A model generated the notes under the pieces. The model worked only from the letters and a program-made list of their open reading frames with translations, was not told where the DNA came from and did not search any database. From Bradyrhizobium yuanmingense (GTDB lineage: Bacteria > Pseudomonadota > Alphaproteobacteria > Rhizobiales > Xanthobacteraceae), in assembly GCF_029167105.1 (NCBI RefSeq), contig NZ_JARFML010000001.1:434001-498000 (forward strand): a stretch of 64,000 nt of DNA, written 5' to 3'. Each line of letters begins with the position of its first letter. Positions within the stretch are counted from its first letter, which is position 1. Below are positions 52,560 through 61,630 of the stretch, piece by piece. Both the position numbers and the translations under genes were made by a program.

Positions 52560-54128
52560 CTACATCCCCGACAGCTTCGTCACGAATACGTTCAGCGAGC
52601 CGCCTGCTTCCGCAACCACGCGCAGGGTCTTGGAATCGAAGGCGATGTCGGCGAGAGTGAGGCTGTCGATCCTGGCCTCGACCTTGAGGCCGTCCTCGCT
52701 CTTCTGGTAATCGGCGATTGCGGCCGCGATCTTCTCGCGGGCGTTGGCGGCGATCGGCTTCAGATCGAGAGTCGCCTTCTGCAGCAGCGCTTGTTGCATC
52801 TGTGGGACGACGGCGCGCGCCGCGGCGCCCAGGAGGCCGAAGGCGGCCTCGGATTCCACCGCGAGCTGGATGTCGGTGAGCCGCAGCGTCTGCTGCGCCT
52901 GGTCCAGCACCGGCCGGCCCCAGATGTGCACATTCGCCTCGGCACCGAGGCCGAACCAGCTCTTCTTCTCCTTGGCGCGCACCAGAAGCGAGATCAGCAG
53001 CCGGTCACCCGACGGGATGACGTTGGCGCTCTTGACGGTGACGTCGACCGGGCCGGAGCCGTCCTCGGGATAGGTGCGGCCGACCATCTGCGCGGTGATC
53101 AGCTTGTTGATCTCGGTGAAAGGCACGTCGATCGGCACGCCGATATTCACGCCTGTGCCGGTCGGCGGGACGATCGAGATCTTATCGGGAAACGGGCAGT
53201 CCGGCTTGGTCGGCGTCGAGGTCACGCGTGTCTCGGCTTCGAGACCGAGCAGCAAGGTCACGGCCTGCGCATCGACGCGCGGCTGCGCCGCGATCGCGCG
53301 GACCGGCTTCATCTCGAGCCAGAGCGGCGGCAGCGCCGCCGAGGCGCCAGATCCTTGCAGCGGGATCGAGCGGCAGGCCTTGATCCATTGCGCCTTGGCA
53401 TTCTCGCGCAGCGAGGGATCGTTGCGGATGCGCTCGGAGACGGCGTTGATCTGCTCGCCGACGGTCTTGTCGATCAGCGGCTTGACCTGCGCGGGCACGT
53501 TGACCTTGGCGCCGGCGACGTTGAGGTTGGTGTCGCCGAGATTGACCTGGGCGCCGAGATTGGGCTCCAGATACCAGGCGGCGGCGAGCTTCGGGCGCGA
53601 GGTGACGACGACGTTGCCCTTGATCTCAGCGCTCGCGTTCAGGTTCTTGATGTTGACCGCGCCGATCCGCTTGGCGGCGTCACCGCCGAGCACGCTGCCG
53701 AGCGCATCGCCAAGCGCGCCCGTGGCCTTCGACGACAGCGAGCCCGTCACGTTGAGCTTGCCGGTCAGAGGCGTCGAGATCGTCAGCACGTCCTTGTCGC
53801 CGTTTGCCGCCATCGGGCCGCGGACGGCGGACCAGCCGATATCGGCATTCTCAAGGATCTGCGAGATCGGGTTTTCGGCCTTGCCGGCGAAATTCCGCGG
53901 CGCGGCCCTCTCGGCCTGCTCGCGGATCGCCGACAGCGCGATGGCGACCGGCGCGATCACGATGGAGCTCTTCGAGGCCGGCGGCAGCGGCGGCAGCTGA
54001 GCGACCGGCGGCGCCGAATCCGTCGCGCGCGGCGCCAGCAGGTCCATCGCCTTCAGGCTGATGAAGAACGACGCCGCGAGCACCGCGACACCGATCAGGA
54101 TAGTCTTCAGATTCCACGTCAGACGCAT
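52560..54128 (-). CDS. DUF4403 family protein
   Basis: The 522-aa protein has one N-terminal membrane helix (about 8-30) and a long periplasmic part with beta-rich repeats, matching DUF4403 (a family with SMP/BPI-like lipid-binding folds by structural analogy; I cannot check that here). Blocks seen: NLGAQVNLGDTNLNVAGAKV, GTGVNIGVPIDVPFTEINKL and the C-terminal LTLADIAFDSKTLRVVAEAGG. Its role is unknown; envelope location is likely. GGGGGA precedes ATG 54128. Confidence 0.78.
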   Translation of the reverse strand: MRLTWNLKTILIGVAVLAASFFISLKAMDLLAPRATDSAPPVAQLPPLPPASKSSIVIAPVAIALSAIREQAERAAPRNFAGKAENPISQILENADIGWSAVRGPMAANGDKDVLTISTPLTGKLNVTGSLSSKATGALGDALGSVLGGDAAKRIGAVNIKNLNASAEIKGNVVVTSRPKLAAAWYLEPNLGAQVNLGDTNLNVAGAKVNVPAQVKPLIDKTVGEQINAVSERIRNDPSLRENAKAQWIKACRSIPLQGSGASAALPPLWLEMKPVRAIAAQPRVDAQAVTLLLGLEAETRVTSTPTKPDCPFPDKISIVPPTGTGVNIGVPIDVPFTEINKLITAQMVGRTYPEDGSGPVDVTVKSANVIPSGDRLLISLLVRAKEKKSWFGLGAEANVHIWGRPVLDQAQQTLRLTDIQLAVESEAAFGLLGAAARAVVPQMQQALLQKATLDLKPIAANAREKIAAAIADYQKSEDGLKVEARIDSLTLADIAFDSKTLRVVAEAGGSLNVFVTKLSGM

Positions 54129-54242
54129 CAATCCCCCAAGCCGCCCGGACGGGGATTCTACAGGGCGGGCGAGGAGGGCGCTAGAGCGCACCCGTTGGGT
54201 GGAATTGGGGCGAAACCGCAGCGTGGGATCTGCGACTGCGGC

Positions 54243-54379
54243 CATCCTTCGAGACGCCCGCCGTTGGCGGGGCCTCAGGATGAGGACCGCGTGTGTGCGG
54301 CGCTGGTTTCAGCGAGCGCCGATGTTGCTTAGCCTCATCCTGAGGAGACCGCGAAGCGGTCGTCTCGAAGGACGAGGCT
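54243..54379. repeat. Palindromic repeat pair, family E
   Basis: CATCCTTCGAGACGCCCG...CTCAGGATGAGG and CCTCATCCTGAGGAG...CTCGAAGGACGAGG, with GACCGCGAAGCGGTC as inner hairpin. Same design as 52367-52502. Lies in the gap after the beta-propeller gene. Confidence 0.85.
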
Positions 54380-54400
54380 AAGCGCTCAGCTCACCGTGAA

Positions 54401-55039
54401 CTAGCCGCGCCGCGGGCGCCGGACCGCTCTCACCTTGCCGCGATTGCCGCCGCCGCAGAAGAAGCGGTCGCCGCCGTCCGACTCCAGGCCTGACACGATC
54501 GTGTCGGCGGGCATGTCGATCTGCTCGATCACTTGTCCCGTTTCCGGGTCGATCCGACGCAAATCGCTCTGCTCGTTCTCCCAGGTGCCGTGCCAGAGCT
54601 CGCCGTCCACCCAGGTCACGCCGGTCACGAAGCGCTTGCTCTCGATGGTGCGGAGGATCTTCCCGGTTTGGGGATCGATCTGATGGATCTTGCGCTCGCG
54701 ATATTGTCCGACCCAGAGCGAGCCCTCGGCCCAGGCAAGGCCGGAATCGCCGCCGCCGCCGGGCGCCGGAATGGTGGCGAGCACCTTGCCCGAGGCCGCA
54801 TCGATCTTCTGGATGCGGTCCTCGGCGATCTGGAACAGGTGCCGTCCGTCGAACGCCGTTCCCGCATGCGCGGCGACGTCGATGGAGCGCGCGATCTTGC
54901 CGTCGGCCGGATCGAGCGCGTTCAGCTTGTCGCCGGAAGCGAACCAGACACGCGTGCCGTCATAGGTGACGCCATGCACGGCCTCCACGCCTGGAAAGGG
55001 CCCATACTCTGTGATGATCTCGGCGGCTGAATGTTTCAT
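54401..55039 (-). CDS. Beta-propeller protein, glutaminyl cyclase/Vgb-like
   Basis: The 212-aa protein has about five repeats of a strand-loop unit with WVG/WFASG and DPxTGKI motifs (SLWVGQYRERKIHQIDPQTG, ELWHGTWENEQSDLRRIDPETG), a five-bladed propeller of the SMP30/Vgb/glutamine cyclotransferase kind. No signal peptide is seen. The last blade with CGGGNRGKVRAVRRP is short. The substrate, if any, is unknown. Confidence 0.7.
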   Translation of the reverse strand: MKHSAAEIITEYGPFPGVEAVHGVTYDGTRVWFASGDKLNALDPADGKIARSIDVAAHAGTAFDGRHLFQIAEDRIQKIDAASGKVLATIPAPGGGGDSGLAWAEGSLWVGQYRERKIHQIDPQTGKILRTIESKRFVTGVTWVDGELWHGTWENEQSDLRRIDPETGQVIEQIDMPADTIVSGLESDGGDRFFCGGGNRGKVRAVRRPRRG

Positions 55040-55069
55040 GTGCTCGATCCCTCATGCTTGACGCGCATC

Positions 55070-56290
55070 CTACGTCTTCAAGAGCGGCGTGGGGAGTAAC
55101 AAGCCTGTCGGGAAACCCGGAACGGGCGGCGTCATCCAGCGGCGCGCCCGTCCGTGTCCGAACGACTGCACCTTGCCCGATCGCGCCAGCTCCTCGAGCT
55201 GGCGCTGTATGGTGCGCGGACTGATACCAAGCGCAAGCGCGAGCGCGGAGCTCGACCATGGCTCGCCGTCGGCGAGAAAGGCGAGGACCGCGGCGTGCTT
55301 TTCCTCAACGGGCCGCGCCAGCACGAGGACGTCGTGCGTCTTCCGCGGCGCCAGCACGAAGCCTTGCTTCGTCGCGCTGATATCGGCCAGCGGCGCGAGC
55401 TGGGTGCGGAGCCGCCCGATCTCGACGCGCAACCGCGCGCGGTGCGATTCGTCGGCGTGCCTGGCTTGAAAGGCGCCAGATATCAGCGTCTCGCGCGAGA
55501 CATCCGCAGGCCATGCCTGGGCCAGGAGACGTGCGAGCGCGAACAGCACGGGACGCGTTCCGAGCGACACCGCGACGCCTTGCCTGCGCACGACGTGATG
55601 GAAGGTGTCAACGACCAGCGCCGTCGAGGTCGCGAGACGCTCGACCTCTCCCAGCAACAACGGATGCTCGCTGCCGCGCGCGATCAGGCGCGCTGCCGGC
55701 GTGTCGAGGATCAGGCTCGCGCTGTCGACCTCGGCCACGAGCGCCGGAATGTCTGCGAGGCGCGCCGCGTGAGCCGCGCGGCCGAGCGCCGTGCGCGCGT
55801 CTTTCGTTCTGAGCCGCCTGATGGCGATGCCGGCGAGCACGAGCTCGCGGACGACCTGCGACGCGGGCGGGAGCGGCGTGGGACGGACTTCGGCGAGCGT
55901 GCGCTCGGCCTCGTCGAGGCGACCGACCAGAAGCAGGCGGCGCGCCTCGACATGGCCTGCATGGGCGGCATTGACGAGATCGCCGTGCTGTTCGAGCGTC
56001 GCGCGCGCCGCCGCGAGCGTCTTCACCGGCCAGTTCAGATCGCGCGAGACCAGCGCGATCTCGGCTTCGGCCACCAGGCACCTTGCTCGTGCCACCGCCT
56101 CGCGCGGACCGAAGGCACGCGCGGCGGTGCGCAGCAGCGACTTGGCCTTGGCGAGATCGCCGAGCTGCGCCATCGCGATGCCGCGCAGCGCCAGCGATGG
56201 CGCATCGTTGCGCAGCGCGACGCGGTTCAAGGCGCCGAGCGGATCGCCGGCCTCTAACGCGCGCGCAGCGGCAGTGATCAGCGACTCCAT
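55070..56290 (-). CDS. Regulator with TPR-like N-terminus, SARP/OmpR-like winged helix and second HTH
   Basis: The 406-aa protein has a helical, TPR-like N-terminal half (about 1-230), a middle segment (about 243-316) with the pattern of an OmpR/SARP winged helix (SRETLISGAFQARHADESHR, RVEIGRLRTQLAPLADI, TKQGFVLAPRK), and a C-terminal winged HTH (about 333-384; SALALALGISPRTIQRQLEE). Having two different DNA-binding folds is unusual. It faces the DUF899 gene across 90 bp, so it probably controls that pair. The ATG at 56290 is the start consistent with a normal N-terminus. Confidence 0.75.
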   Translation of the reverse strand: MESLITAAARALEAGDPLGALNRVALRNDAPSLALRGIAMAQLGDLAKAKSLLRTAARAFGPREAVARARCLVAEAEIALVSRDLNWPVKTLAAARATLEQHGDLVNAAHAGHVEARRLLLVGRLDEAERTLAEVRPTPLPPASQVVRELVLAGIAIRRLRTKDARTALGRAAHAARLADIPALVAEVDSASLILDTPAARLIARGSEHPLLLGEVERLATSTALVVDTFHHVVRRQGVAVSLGTRPVLFALARLLAQAWPADVSRETLISGAFQARHADESHRARLRVEIGRLRTQLAPLADISATKQGFVLAPRKTHDVLVLARPVEEKHAAVLAFLADGEPWSSSALALALGISPRTIQRQLEELARSGKVQSFGHGRARRWMTPPVPGFPTGLLLPTPLLKT

Positions 56291-56380
56291 GTCAATCCCG
56301 CCACACTTGTTACTCCCACCGTGCGGCGGCTTGGTGCCAGAAATCGTTGGCAGGACGTCAAGCAAAAGCTTTGGAGAGTC

Positions 56381-57178
56381 ATGATGACATCAGCAGAAAA
56401 ACTCGGAACCAGCGGAACGACCGCCATGCAGACCCCACCGGTGGTGTCGCCGCAGGACTGGGAGGCGGCCCGTCTGCAGCTGCTGGTGAAGGAAAAGGCG
56501 CATACCCGTGCCCGCGACGCCCTGGCCGCCGAACGGCGCCGCATGCCGTGGATGGCGGTCGACAAAACCTATGCGTTCGAGGGGCCCGGCGGCAAGCTCA
56601 GTCTGCACGAGCTGTTCCAGGGCCGGCGGCAGCTGATCGTCTATCGCGCCTTCTTCGAGCCCGGCGTGTTCGGCTGGCCCGATCAGGCCTGCCGCGGCTG
56701 CTCCATGGTGGCCGACCAGGTCGCCCATGTCTCGCACTTGAACGCCCGCGACACCACGCTGGTGTTCGCCTCGCGCGCGCCGCAGGCCGACATCATCAGG
56801 CTGAAGCAGCGGATGGGCTGGATCATGCCCTGGGTCACCATCACCGACAGCTTCGATGCCGATTTCGGCGTCGACGAATGGCACGGCACCAACGTGTTCT
56901 ACCGCGACGGGACGCGCATCTTCCGCACCTATTTCGTCAAGAGCCGCGGCGACGAGCAGATGGGCGGGACCTGGAACTATCTCGACATCACCCCGCTCGG
57001 CCGCCAGGAGGTGTGGGAGGACTCGCCTCCGGGCTATCCCCAGACCCCGACCTACAAATGGTGGAACTGGCACGACAGCTACGCCGAAGGTGCAGAGCCG
57101 GACAAGAAATGGGTGGAGATCTCGGACGCCGGCGGCGAGAAAGCCTTCCGCGAGGAGGCCGCGGGAGAACGGAAATGA
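56381..57178 (+). CDS. DUF899 family thioredoxin-like protein
   Basis: The 265-aa protein is a full-length DUF899 member with KTYAFEGPGGKLSLHELFQGRRQLIVYRAFF, CRGCSM (CxxC-like pair near residue 105) and MGWIMPWVTITDSFDADFGV. DUF899 proteins have a thioredoxin-like fold and are probably dithiol oxidoreductases, but no reaction is established. GGAGAG precedes the tandem ATGs at 56381/56384. Its stop codon overlaps the start of the next gene (ATGA). Confidence 0.85.
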   Translation: MMTSAEKLGTSGTTAMQTPPVVSPQDWEAARLQLLVKEKAHTRARDALAAERRRMPWMAVDKTYAFEGPGGKLSLHELFQGRRQLIVYRAFFEPGVFGWPDQACRGCSMVADQVAHVSHLNARDTTLVFASRAPQADIIRLKQRMGWIMPWVTITDSFDADFGVDEWHGTNVFYRDGTRIFRTYFVKSRGDEQMGGTWNYLDITPLGRQEVWEDSPPGYPQTPTYKWWNWHDSYAEGAEPDKKWVEISDAGGEKAFREEAAGERK

Positions 57179-57453
57179 CCGGTCCGGTCAGCGCGGCCCC
57201 CGGCGCGAGCCCCGACGCTGTGGCGGCCGCGCGCCACCTCGCCAGATGGCTGGGGCTGGCGGCCACGCCGACCTTCGCCATCATGGCCTTGTTGACGGCT
57301 TTGCCCGGGGGTGGGCCCGCGGAGATGCTGTGCGGCGCCGGGCAGGGCTCTCTGCTCGGCGGGATGGTGCCGATGTATCTCTTGATGAGCGCGTTCCATG
57401 CTGCGGCCTGGCTGAGGCTGATGGCGGAGCGGCGGGGGCCGGTCAGCCGGTGA
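57175..57453 (+). CDS. Small two-helix membrane protein coupled to the DUF899 gene
   Basis: The 92-aa protein has two membrane helices (about residues 27-45 and 60-80; LAATPTFAIMALLTAL and MYLLMSAFHAAAWL) and a short cytoplasmic tail. It overlaps the DUF899 gene by 4 bp (ATGA), so the two are translated together. It may anchor or present the DUF899 protein at the membrane. Not seen as a known family. Confidence 0.7.
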   Translation: MTGPVSAAPGASPDAVAAARHLARWLGLAATPTFAIMALLTALPGGGPAEMLCGAGQGSLLGGMVPMYLLMSAFHAAAWLRLMAERRGPVSR

Positions 57454-57482
57454 GCGCGCGGGGGAATGAGGGCGGCCCGACA

Positions 57483-57992
57483 TCACCGGGGCTGTGTCGG
57501 GTCGCTTCCATCGAAGAACAGCACCATCAGGATCTCATCATAATATCGGCCGTCCTGCTTCAGCGCTTTCACGCCGCGGCCGTATTCAACGAAGCCGGCG
57601 GCCGAATAAAGCCGCACTGCGGCCTCGTTCTCGCTGACGACGGCGAGCAGGAGCTGCTCGACGCGCGTTGCGGCGTGGGCTGCGACCGCATCGACGAGGC
57701 GCCGCCCCGTGCCGGACTTTCGCGCCTGCGGTCGCACATACATGCCCCAGAGAACCGCTTTGTGCGCGGTCTTCGCGCCGTCCTCCCGGTGAAAACCGGC
57801 GATACCCACGAGTTCGTCCGAAATAAACGCGCCAAAGACGTCCGAGATCGCAAGGCGCTCCTCGAACCATGCGAGTGGTTTTTCCCGCTCGCGTTCGAAC
57901 GTGCTGCCAAAAGCCTCGGGATGCGTCGCGAGCGCTTCCAGCCTGATTGCGCGATAGAGCGACGCATCAGTTGGTCTGAGCAGTCTGATCAT
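57483..57992 (-). CDS. GNAT family N-acetyltransferase
   Basis: The 169-aa protein has the full GNAT fold: the substrate-binding N-terminus, the acetyl-CoA strand AVLWGMYVRPQARKSGTGRRLV with Q/R-x-x-G-x-G/A (RKSGTG), and the C-terminal NEAAVRLYSAAGFVEYGRG. It is the classical type, in contrast to the RimJ-like one at 11068. It lies 2 bp downstream of the Lrp gene, with which it forms an operon. Confidence 0.87.
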   Translation of the reverse strand: MIRLLRPTDASLYRAIRLEALATHPEAFGSTFEREREKPLAWFEERLAISDVFGAFISDELVGIAGFHREDGAKTAHKAVLWGMYVRPQARKSGTGRRLVDAVAAHAATRVEQLLLAVVSENEAAVRLYSAAGFVEYGRGVKALKQDGRYYDEILMVLFFDGSDPTQPR

Positions 57993-57994
57993 GG

Positions 57995-58474
57995 CTATGA
58001 GAGATGTGCCAGCGGGAGGGGCGCGCCGGCCTTCAGCGTCTGGATCGCGATGCTGCTGCGGACCTCCCGCACGATGGGCAGGTTGAGCAGCTTGTCGACC
58101 AGAAAGCGCTGGTAGTCCTCAAGCTCGGGCACAACGATTTCGAGGAGGTAGTCGGCTTCGCCAGCGACGAGGTGACAGGCCACGACCTCGGGCATGGCGA
58201 CCACCGTCCTCTCGAAGCTCAACGCCTGATCGTTGGCATGGCCGTTGATCTTGACGCCGAGGAAGGCCGAGAAGCCGAGCCCGATGCGGCCGCGCCGCAA
58301 GGAGGCGCGGTAACCGTCGATATAGCCGTCCCGTTCCAGCCGCCGCACTCGCCGCAGGCAGGGGGACGGCGACAAACCGACCCTGTCCGCCAGCTCGATG
58401 TTGCTCAATCGTGCATTGCTCTGAAGTTCGGTAACGATGCGCCGGTCGATCGCATCCAGCTCGCATTTTGGCAT
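57995..58474 (-). CDS. Lrp/AsnC family regulator
   Basis: The 159-aa protein has an N-terminal winged HTH (about 1-60; RRIVTELQSNARLSNIELAD, GLSPSPCLRRVRRLERDGYI) and a C-terminal RAM/Lrp domain (about 65-150; FSAFLGVKINGHANDQ, VVACHLVAGEADYLLEIVVP), which binds amino acids and forms octamers. The ligand is unknown. AGGAT lies before ATG 58474; an ATG at 58483 is possible. The divergent gene at 58607 and the GNAT gene behind it could be targets. Confidence 0.9.
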   Translation of the reverse strand: MPKCELDAIDRRIVTELQSNARLSNIELADRVGLSPSPCLRRVRRLERDGYIDGYRASLRRGRIGLGFSAFLGVKINGHANDQALSFERTVVAMPEVVACHLVAGEADYLLEIVVPELEDYQRFLVDKLLNLPIVREVRSSIAIQTLKAGAPLPLAHLS

Positions 58475-58606
58475 GAAGTGCATCCTGTAGGATCGAAAAG
58501 GGCACAATGTTGCGCCCGAGCCGTCGAGACTAGCCCAGTTCGCAAGGACGTGCCTCGGCTTTCCGTGGGATGACATGCTCCGATGTTGCCGCTGATGGAA
58601 TGAACC

Positions 58607-59002
58607 ATGACCGAAAGCCCGGATATCGCGCCTCTGCTGGAGGCCGTCGAACGCTACTTCACGCTGATGTACAACAACGACGTTGCGCAGTTCGACCAAG
58701 TCTTTGCGCCGACTGCGCAGCTCCATGGATTTCGCGATGACGAATTGCGGATATTGCCGGTCCGGGACTATAGGACGATGCTGGCCTCGGTCCCGTCGCC
58801 CAAGTCCAAGAACGCACCGCGCCTTCAGGAGATATTGCTGATCGATCTGACGTCGGCGCGGCAGGCCATGGTCAAGGTTCGCGTTCGGATCGATCTGCTC
58901 CAGTACATCGACTATCTGGCGTATCACCGCATCCACAATGCATGGCTGATCACGGCGAAGTCGTTCCATATCGAGCGACGGCATGAGCCGGTGGCCACCT
59001 AG
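58607..59002 (+). CDS. SnoaL/NTF2-like domain protein
   Basis: The 131-aa protein is a small NTF2-fold protein of the SnoaL/lumazine-binding type (LLEAVERYFTLMYNNDVAQF, HGFRDDELRILPVRDYRTML, AMVKVRVRIDLLQYIDYLAY). Members include ketosteroid isomerase-like enzymes and binding proteins; the function of this subgroup is not known. It is divergent from the Lrp gene (132 bp), which may control it. Confidence 0.82.
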   Translation: MTESPDIAPLLEAVERYFTLMYNNDVAQFDQVFAPTAQLHGFRDDELRILPVRDYRTMLASVPSPKSKNAPRLQEILLIDLTSARQAMVKVRVRIDLLQYIDYLAYHRIHNAWLITAKSFHIERRHEPVAT

Positions 59003-59015
59003 TGCCGCTTCAATC

Positions 59016-59435
59016 CTATTGCGTTGCTGCCCCCTGAAGATAAGCAACGATCTTGCCCGCCTCCTCCGCGGACACGCCGCCATAGGGCTGCATCTTGTGG
59101 CCGGACACGACTTCGTCCGGCTTGACCATGAAGCGGGTGAGCTTGTCCTGGTCCCAGGCGAAGCCGGCTTCTTTCATGGACGAGGAGTAATTGTAGTCCT
59201 GCAGCGAGCCGGCCTTGCGTCCGACGATCTTGTTGAGATTGGGACCCAGCCGATTGTCGCCTTCCTTCATGGAGTGGCAGGTGCGGCAGGAATTGTTGAA
59301 GGCCTGCTTGCCGGCGTCGTCATTGGCGGATTGCTGCGCGAGCGAGGACGGCGCGGACACGAGCAGCGTCAGTGCTCCGGCGCCGGCGAGGGCGTGCAGC
59401 CATGGGCGTGGCGAGGGTTGCCTTCGTGGTCGCAT
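59016..59435 (-). CDS. Class I cytochrome c
   Basis: The 139-aa protein has a signal peptide (about 1-34), a haem c motif C50-x2-C53-H54 (CRTCH) and a probable axial methionine at M115 (GHKMQPYGG). It resembles cytochrome c2/c-550-type electron carriers. An ATG at 59447 is also in frame, but GGAGG lies 6 bases before ATG 59435 and overlaps the other start, so 59435 is favoured. It may transfer electrons between a bc1 complex and an oxidase. Confidence 0.87.
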   Translation of the reverse strand: MRPRRQPSPRPWLHALAGAGALTLLVSAPSSLAQQSANDDAGKQAFNNSCRTCHSMKEGDNRLGPNLNKIVGRKAGSLQDYNYSSSMKEAGFAWDQDKLTRFMVKPDEVVSGHKMQPYGGVSAEEAGKIVAYLQGAATQ

Positions 59436-59496
59436 TTGCGCCTCCATCGGGCGTTGCGCCGCAGCAGGCGCAACGGGATATCGAGGGCAAACGAAA

Positions 59497-59522
59497 ACGG
59501 CCCCGGCGGGTTCCGGGGCCGT
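59497..59522 (-). terminator. Rho-independent terminator of the L,D-transpeptidase gene
   Basis: Ten-bp stem ACGGCCCCGG/CCGGGGCCGT; read on the minus strand it is followed by TTTCGTTTGCC. Lies 23 bp after the stop of the gene at 59546. Confidence 0.87.
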
Positions 59523-59545
59523 TCGCGTCACATATGCTGTCGCTT

Positions 59546-60271
59546 TTAGCGGTTCGCGGCGCCGAGGTCTGCGCGGCGCTCGGTCATCGGCAGCACGATC
59601 ACCTTGGTGCCGACGTTGACGCGGGAATAGAGGTCGGTGACGTCCTCGTTGGTCATGCGGATGCAGCCGGAGGACACGCGCTTGCCGATGGTTTCGGGGG
59701 CGTTGGTACCGTGGATGCGGTAGATGGTGCCGCCGAGATACATGGCGCGCGCGCCAAGCGGATTGCCGGGGCCGCCGGCCATGTGGCGCGGCAGATAGGG
59801 CTGGCGGGCGATCATCTCCGGCGGCGGCGTCCAGGCCGGCCACTCGGCCTTGCGGCTCACTGACTGGATTCCGGACCAGGTGAAGCCGTCGCGGCCGACG
59901 CCGATGCCGTAGCGCAGTGCCTGGCCATTGCCGAGCACGTAATAGAGATAGGTATTGGGCGTATCGATGATGATTGTGCCCGGCGCTTCGCGCGTCGCGT
60001 AGGAGACGGTCTGGCGGCGGAAGCGGGCCGGCAGCTCGACCGCGTCCTGATCCTCGGGCTCGGTCTGGTAGGTCGGCGCCTGATAGGGCTGATACGACGG
60101 CTGATAGGGCTGCAGCGGCTGCGGCGCGGTCATCGGCGGCAGCGGCTGGAAGAACGGGAAGATCTGCACAGGCGCGGCCTTGGCTGCGCCAGCGAACGCG
60201 ATTGCGGAGACCGCGACGGCACTGAGTGCAACGGCGCGCGAAAACGTCTTGAACGTGTCCAGATTGAACAT
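59546..60271 (-). CDS. L,D-transpeptidase
   Basis: The 241-aa exported protein has a signal peptide (about 1-32), a Pro/Gln/Tyr-rich linker (about 33-80) and a YkuD domain (about 90-235) with H187 (IHGTN), C203 and R205 in SSGCIRMTNED, the complete catalytic motif. It is closely related to the product at 19342, with the same domain order and identical blocks (PNTYLYYVLG, GGPGNPLGARAMYLG), but without the tandem repeats. It makes 3-3 crosslinks or ligates proteins to peptidoglycan. Confidence 0.92.
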   Translation of the reverse strand: MFNLDTFKTFSRAVALSAVAVSAIAFAGAAKAAPVQIFPFFQPLPPMTAPQPLQPYQPSYQPYQAPTYQTEPEDQDAVELPARFRRQTVSYATREAPGTIIIDTPNTYLYYVLGNGQALRYGIGVGRDGFTWSGIQSVSRKAEWPAWTPPPEMIARQPYLPRHMAGGPGNPLGARAMYLGGTIYRIHGTNAPETIGKRVSSGCIRMTNEDVTDLYSRVNVGTKVIVLPMTERRADLGAANR

Positions 60272-60544
60272 GTGATCGCCCCTGTTTGCTCGGTGTTTTG
60301 CTCACCGCGGCACCGTTGCGGTGCTCCGTTGCCTTAAGTCCTAACGGCAAAACGTTTCGGGACATTTGCGCGGAAAACCGAAAACGGTTTCACGGCGGCA
60401 AGAATTGTTTCATGACAGTTTCGTGGCTCCGCCGGCCCGTTAACGAACAAAACAGCACGCCGACACTTCTGTGACGTCACACGCCTGAAATAACCTTCGT
60501 TGATGGTCGATGCCTGAGAATCATCAAACTCTCGGGATCTTCCC

Positions 60545-61597
60545 ATGCGGGTATTAATCGCGACGGACGCCTGGCATCCGCAGGTCAACGGTGTGGTCCG
60601 CACCCTGACCTCGCTGGCGAATGCGGCCAAGGCCCTCGACGTCGAGATCGACTTCCTCACCCCCGACGGCTTTCGGTCCTGGCCGCTGCCGACCTATCCG
60701 GGCCTGCGCTTCGCGCTGCCTTCGGCCAAGGAGATCGCGCGGCGGATCGAGAGGTGCGCGCCGGATGCGCTGCATATCGCGACCGAGGGCCCGATCGGCT
60801 GGGCGGCGCGGGCCTATTGCCGCCGCAACCGGCTCGCCTTCACCACCTCCTACACGACCCGCTTTCCGGAATATGTCTCGGTGCGGACCGGCATCCCGGC
60901 CGCAATCGGCTATGCCGTGCTGCGCCATTTCCACGATGCCGCCGCGATGACGATGGTGGCGACGCCCTCGCTGCGGCAGGAGCTGTCCGAGCGCGGCTTC
61001 AAGCGGCTCGGCTTCTGGACGCGCGGTGTCGACACCGGGCTGTTTCATCCCGACGCTCCGGCACAGCTCGATCTGCCGCGCCCGATCTTCATGACGATGG
61101 GGCGCGTGGCCGTGGAGAAGAATCTCGAAGCGTTCCTCTCGCTCGACCTGCCCGGCACCAAGGTCGTCGTCGGCGACGGCCCGCAGAAGGCGGCGCTGGA
61201 GAAGAAATATCCGGACGCGGTCTTCCTCGGCGAGAAGAAGGGGGCGGATCTCACCGCCCATCTCGCCGCGGCCGACGTATTCGTGTTTCCGAGCCTGACC
61301 GACACCTTTGGCGTGGTGCAGCTCGAGGCGCTCGCCTGCGGCACGCCGGTTGCGGCGTTTCCGGTGACGGGACCGAAGGACGTCATTGCCGATCACCCGA
61401 TCGGCGCGATCGACCACGATCTGCGCACCGCCTGCCTGCGCGCGCTCACGATGTCGCGCGAGACCTGCCGCAATTTCGCGCTGGAGCGCTCCTGGGAGAA
61501 CAGTGCGCGCCAGTTCGTCGGCAACCTCACCTCACTGCAGCCCAGCCGCATCCTGCGCGCCTCGCCTCGCATGGCGCGGCGGCCGGTGCGCGGCTGA
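60545..61597 (+). CDS. Glycosyltransferase family 4 protein
   Basis: The 350-aa protein is a GT-B glycosyltransferase with an N-terminal GT4 domain (VLIATDAWHPQVNGVVRTL) and a C-terminal nucleotide-sugar domain (MGRVAVEKNLEAFLSLDLPG, VFPSLTDTFGVVQLEALACG). It is similar to alpha-mannosyl/glucosyltransferases that act on diacylglycerol lipids. It lies 33 bp before the Pmt-like methyltransferase gene on the same strand, which would fit a role in membrane-lipid synthesis (inference). Confidence 0.85.
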   Translation: MRVLIATDAWHPQVNGVVRTLTSLANAAKALDVEIDFLTPDGFRSWPLPTYPGLRFALPSAKEIARRIERCAPDALHIATEGPIGWAARAYCRRNRLAFTTSYTTRFPEYVSVRTGIPAAIGYAVLRHFHDAAAMTMVATPSLRQELSERGFKRLGFWTRGVDTGLFHPDAPAQLDLPRPIFMTMGRVAVEKNLEAFLSLDLPGTKVVVGDGPQKAALEKKYPDAVFLGEKKGADLTAHLAAADVFVFPSLTDTFGVVQLEALACGTPVAAFPVTGPKDVIADHPIGAIDHDLRTACLRALTMSRETCRNFALERSWENSARQFVGNLTSLQPSRILRASPRMARRPVRG

Positions 61598-61630
61598 CCG
61601 TTTATTCGAACCACAGCGAGAACCTCATCG

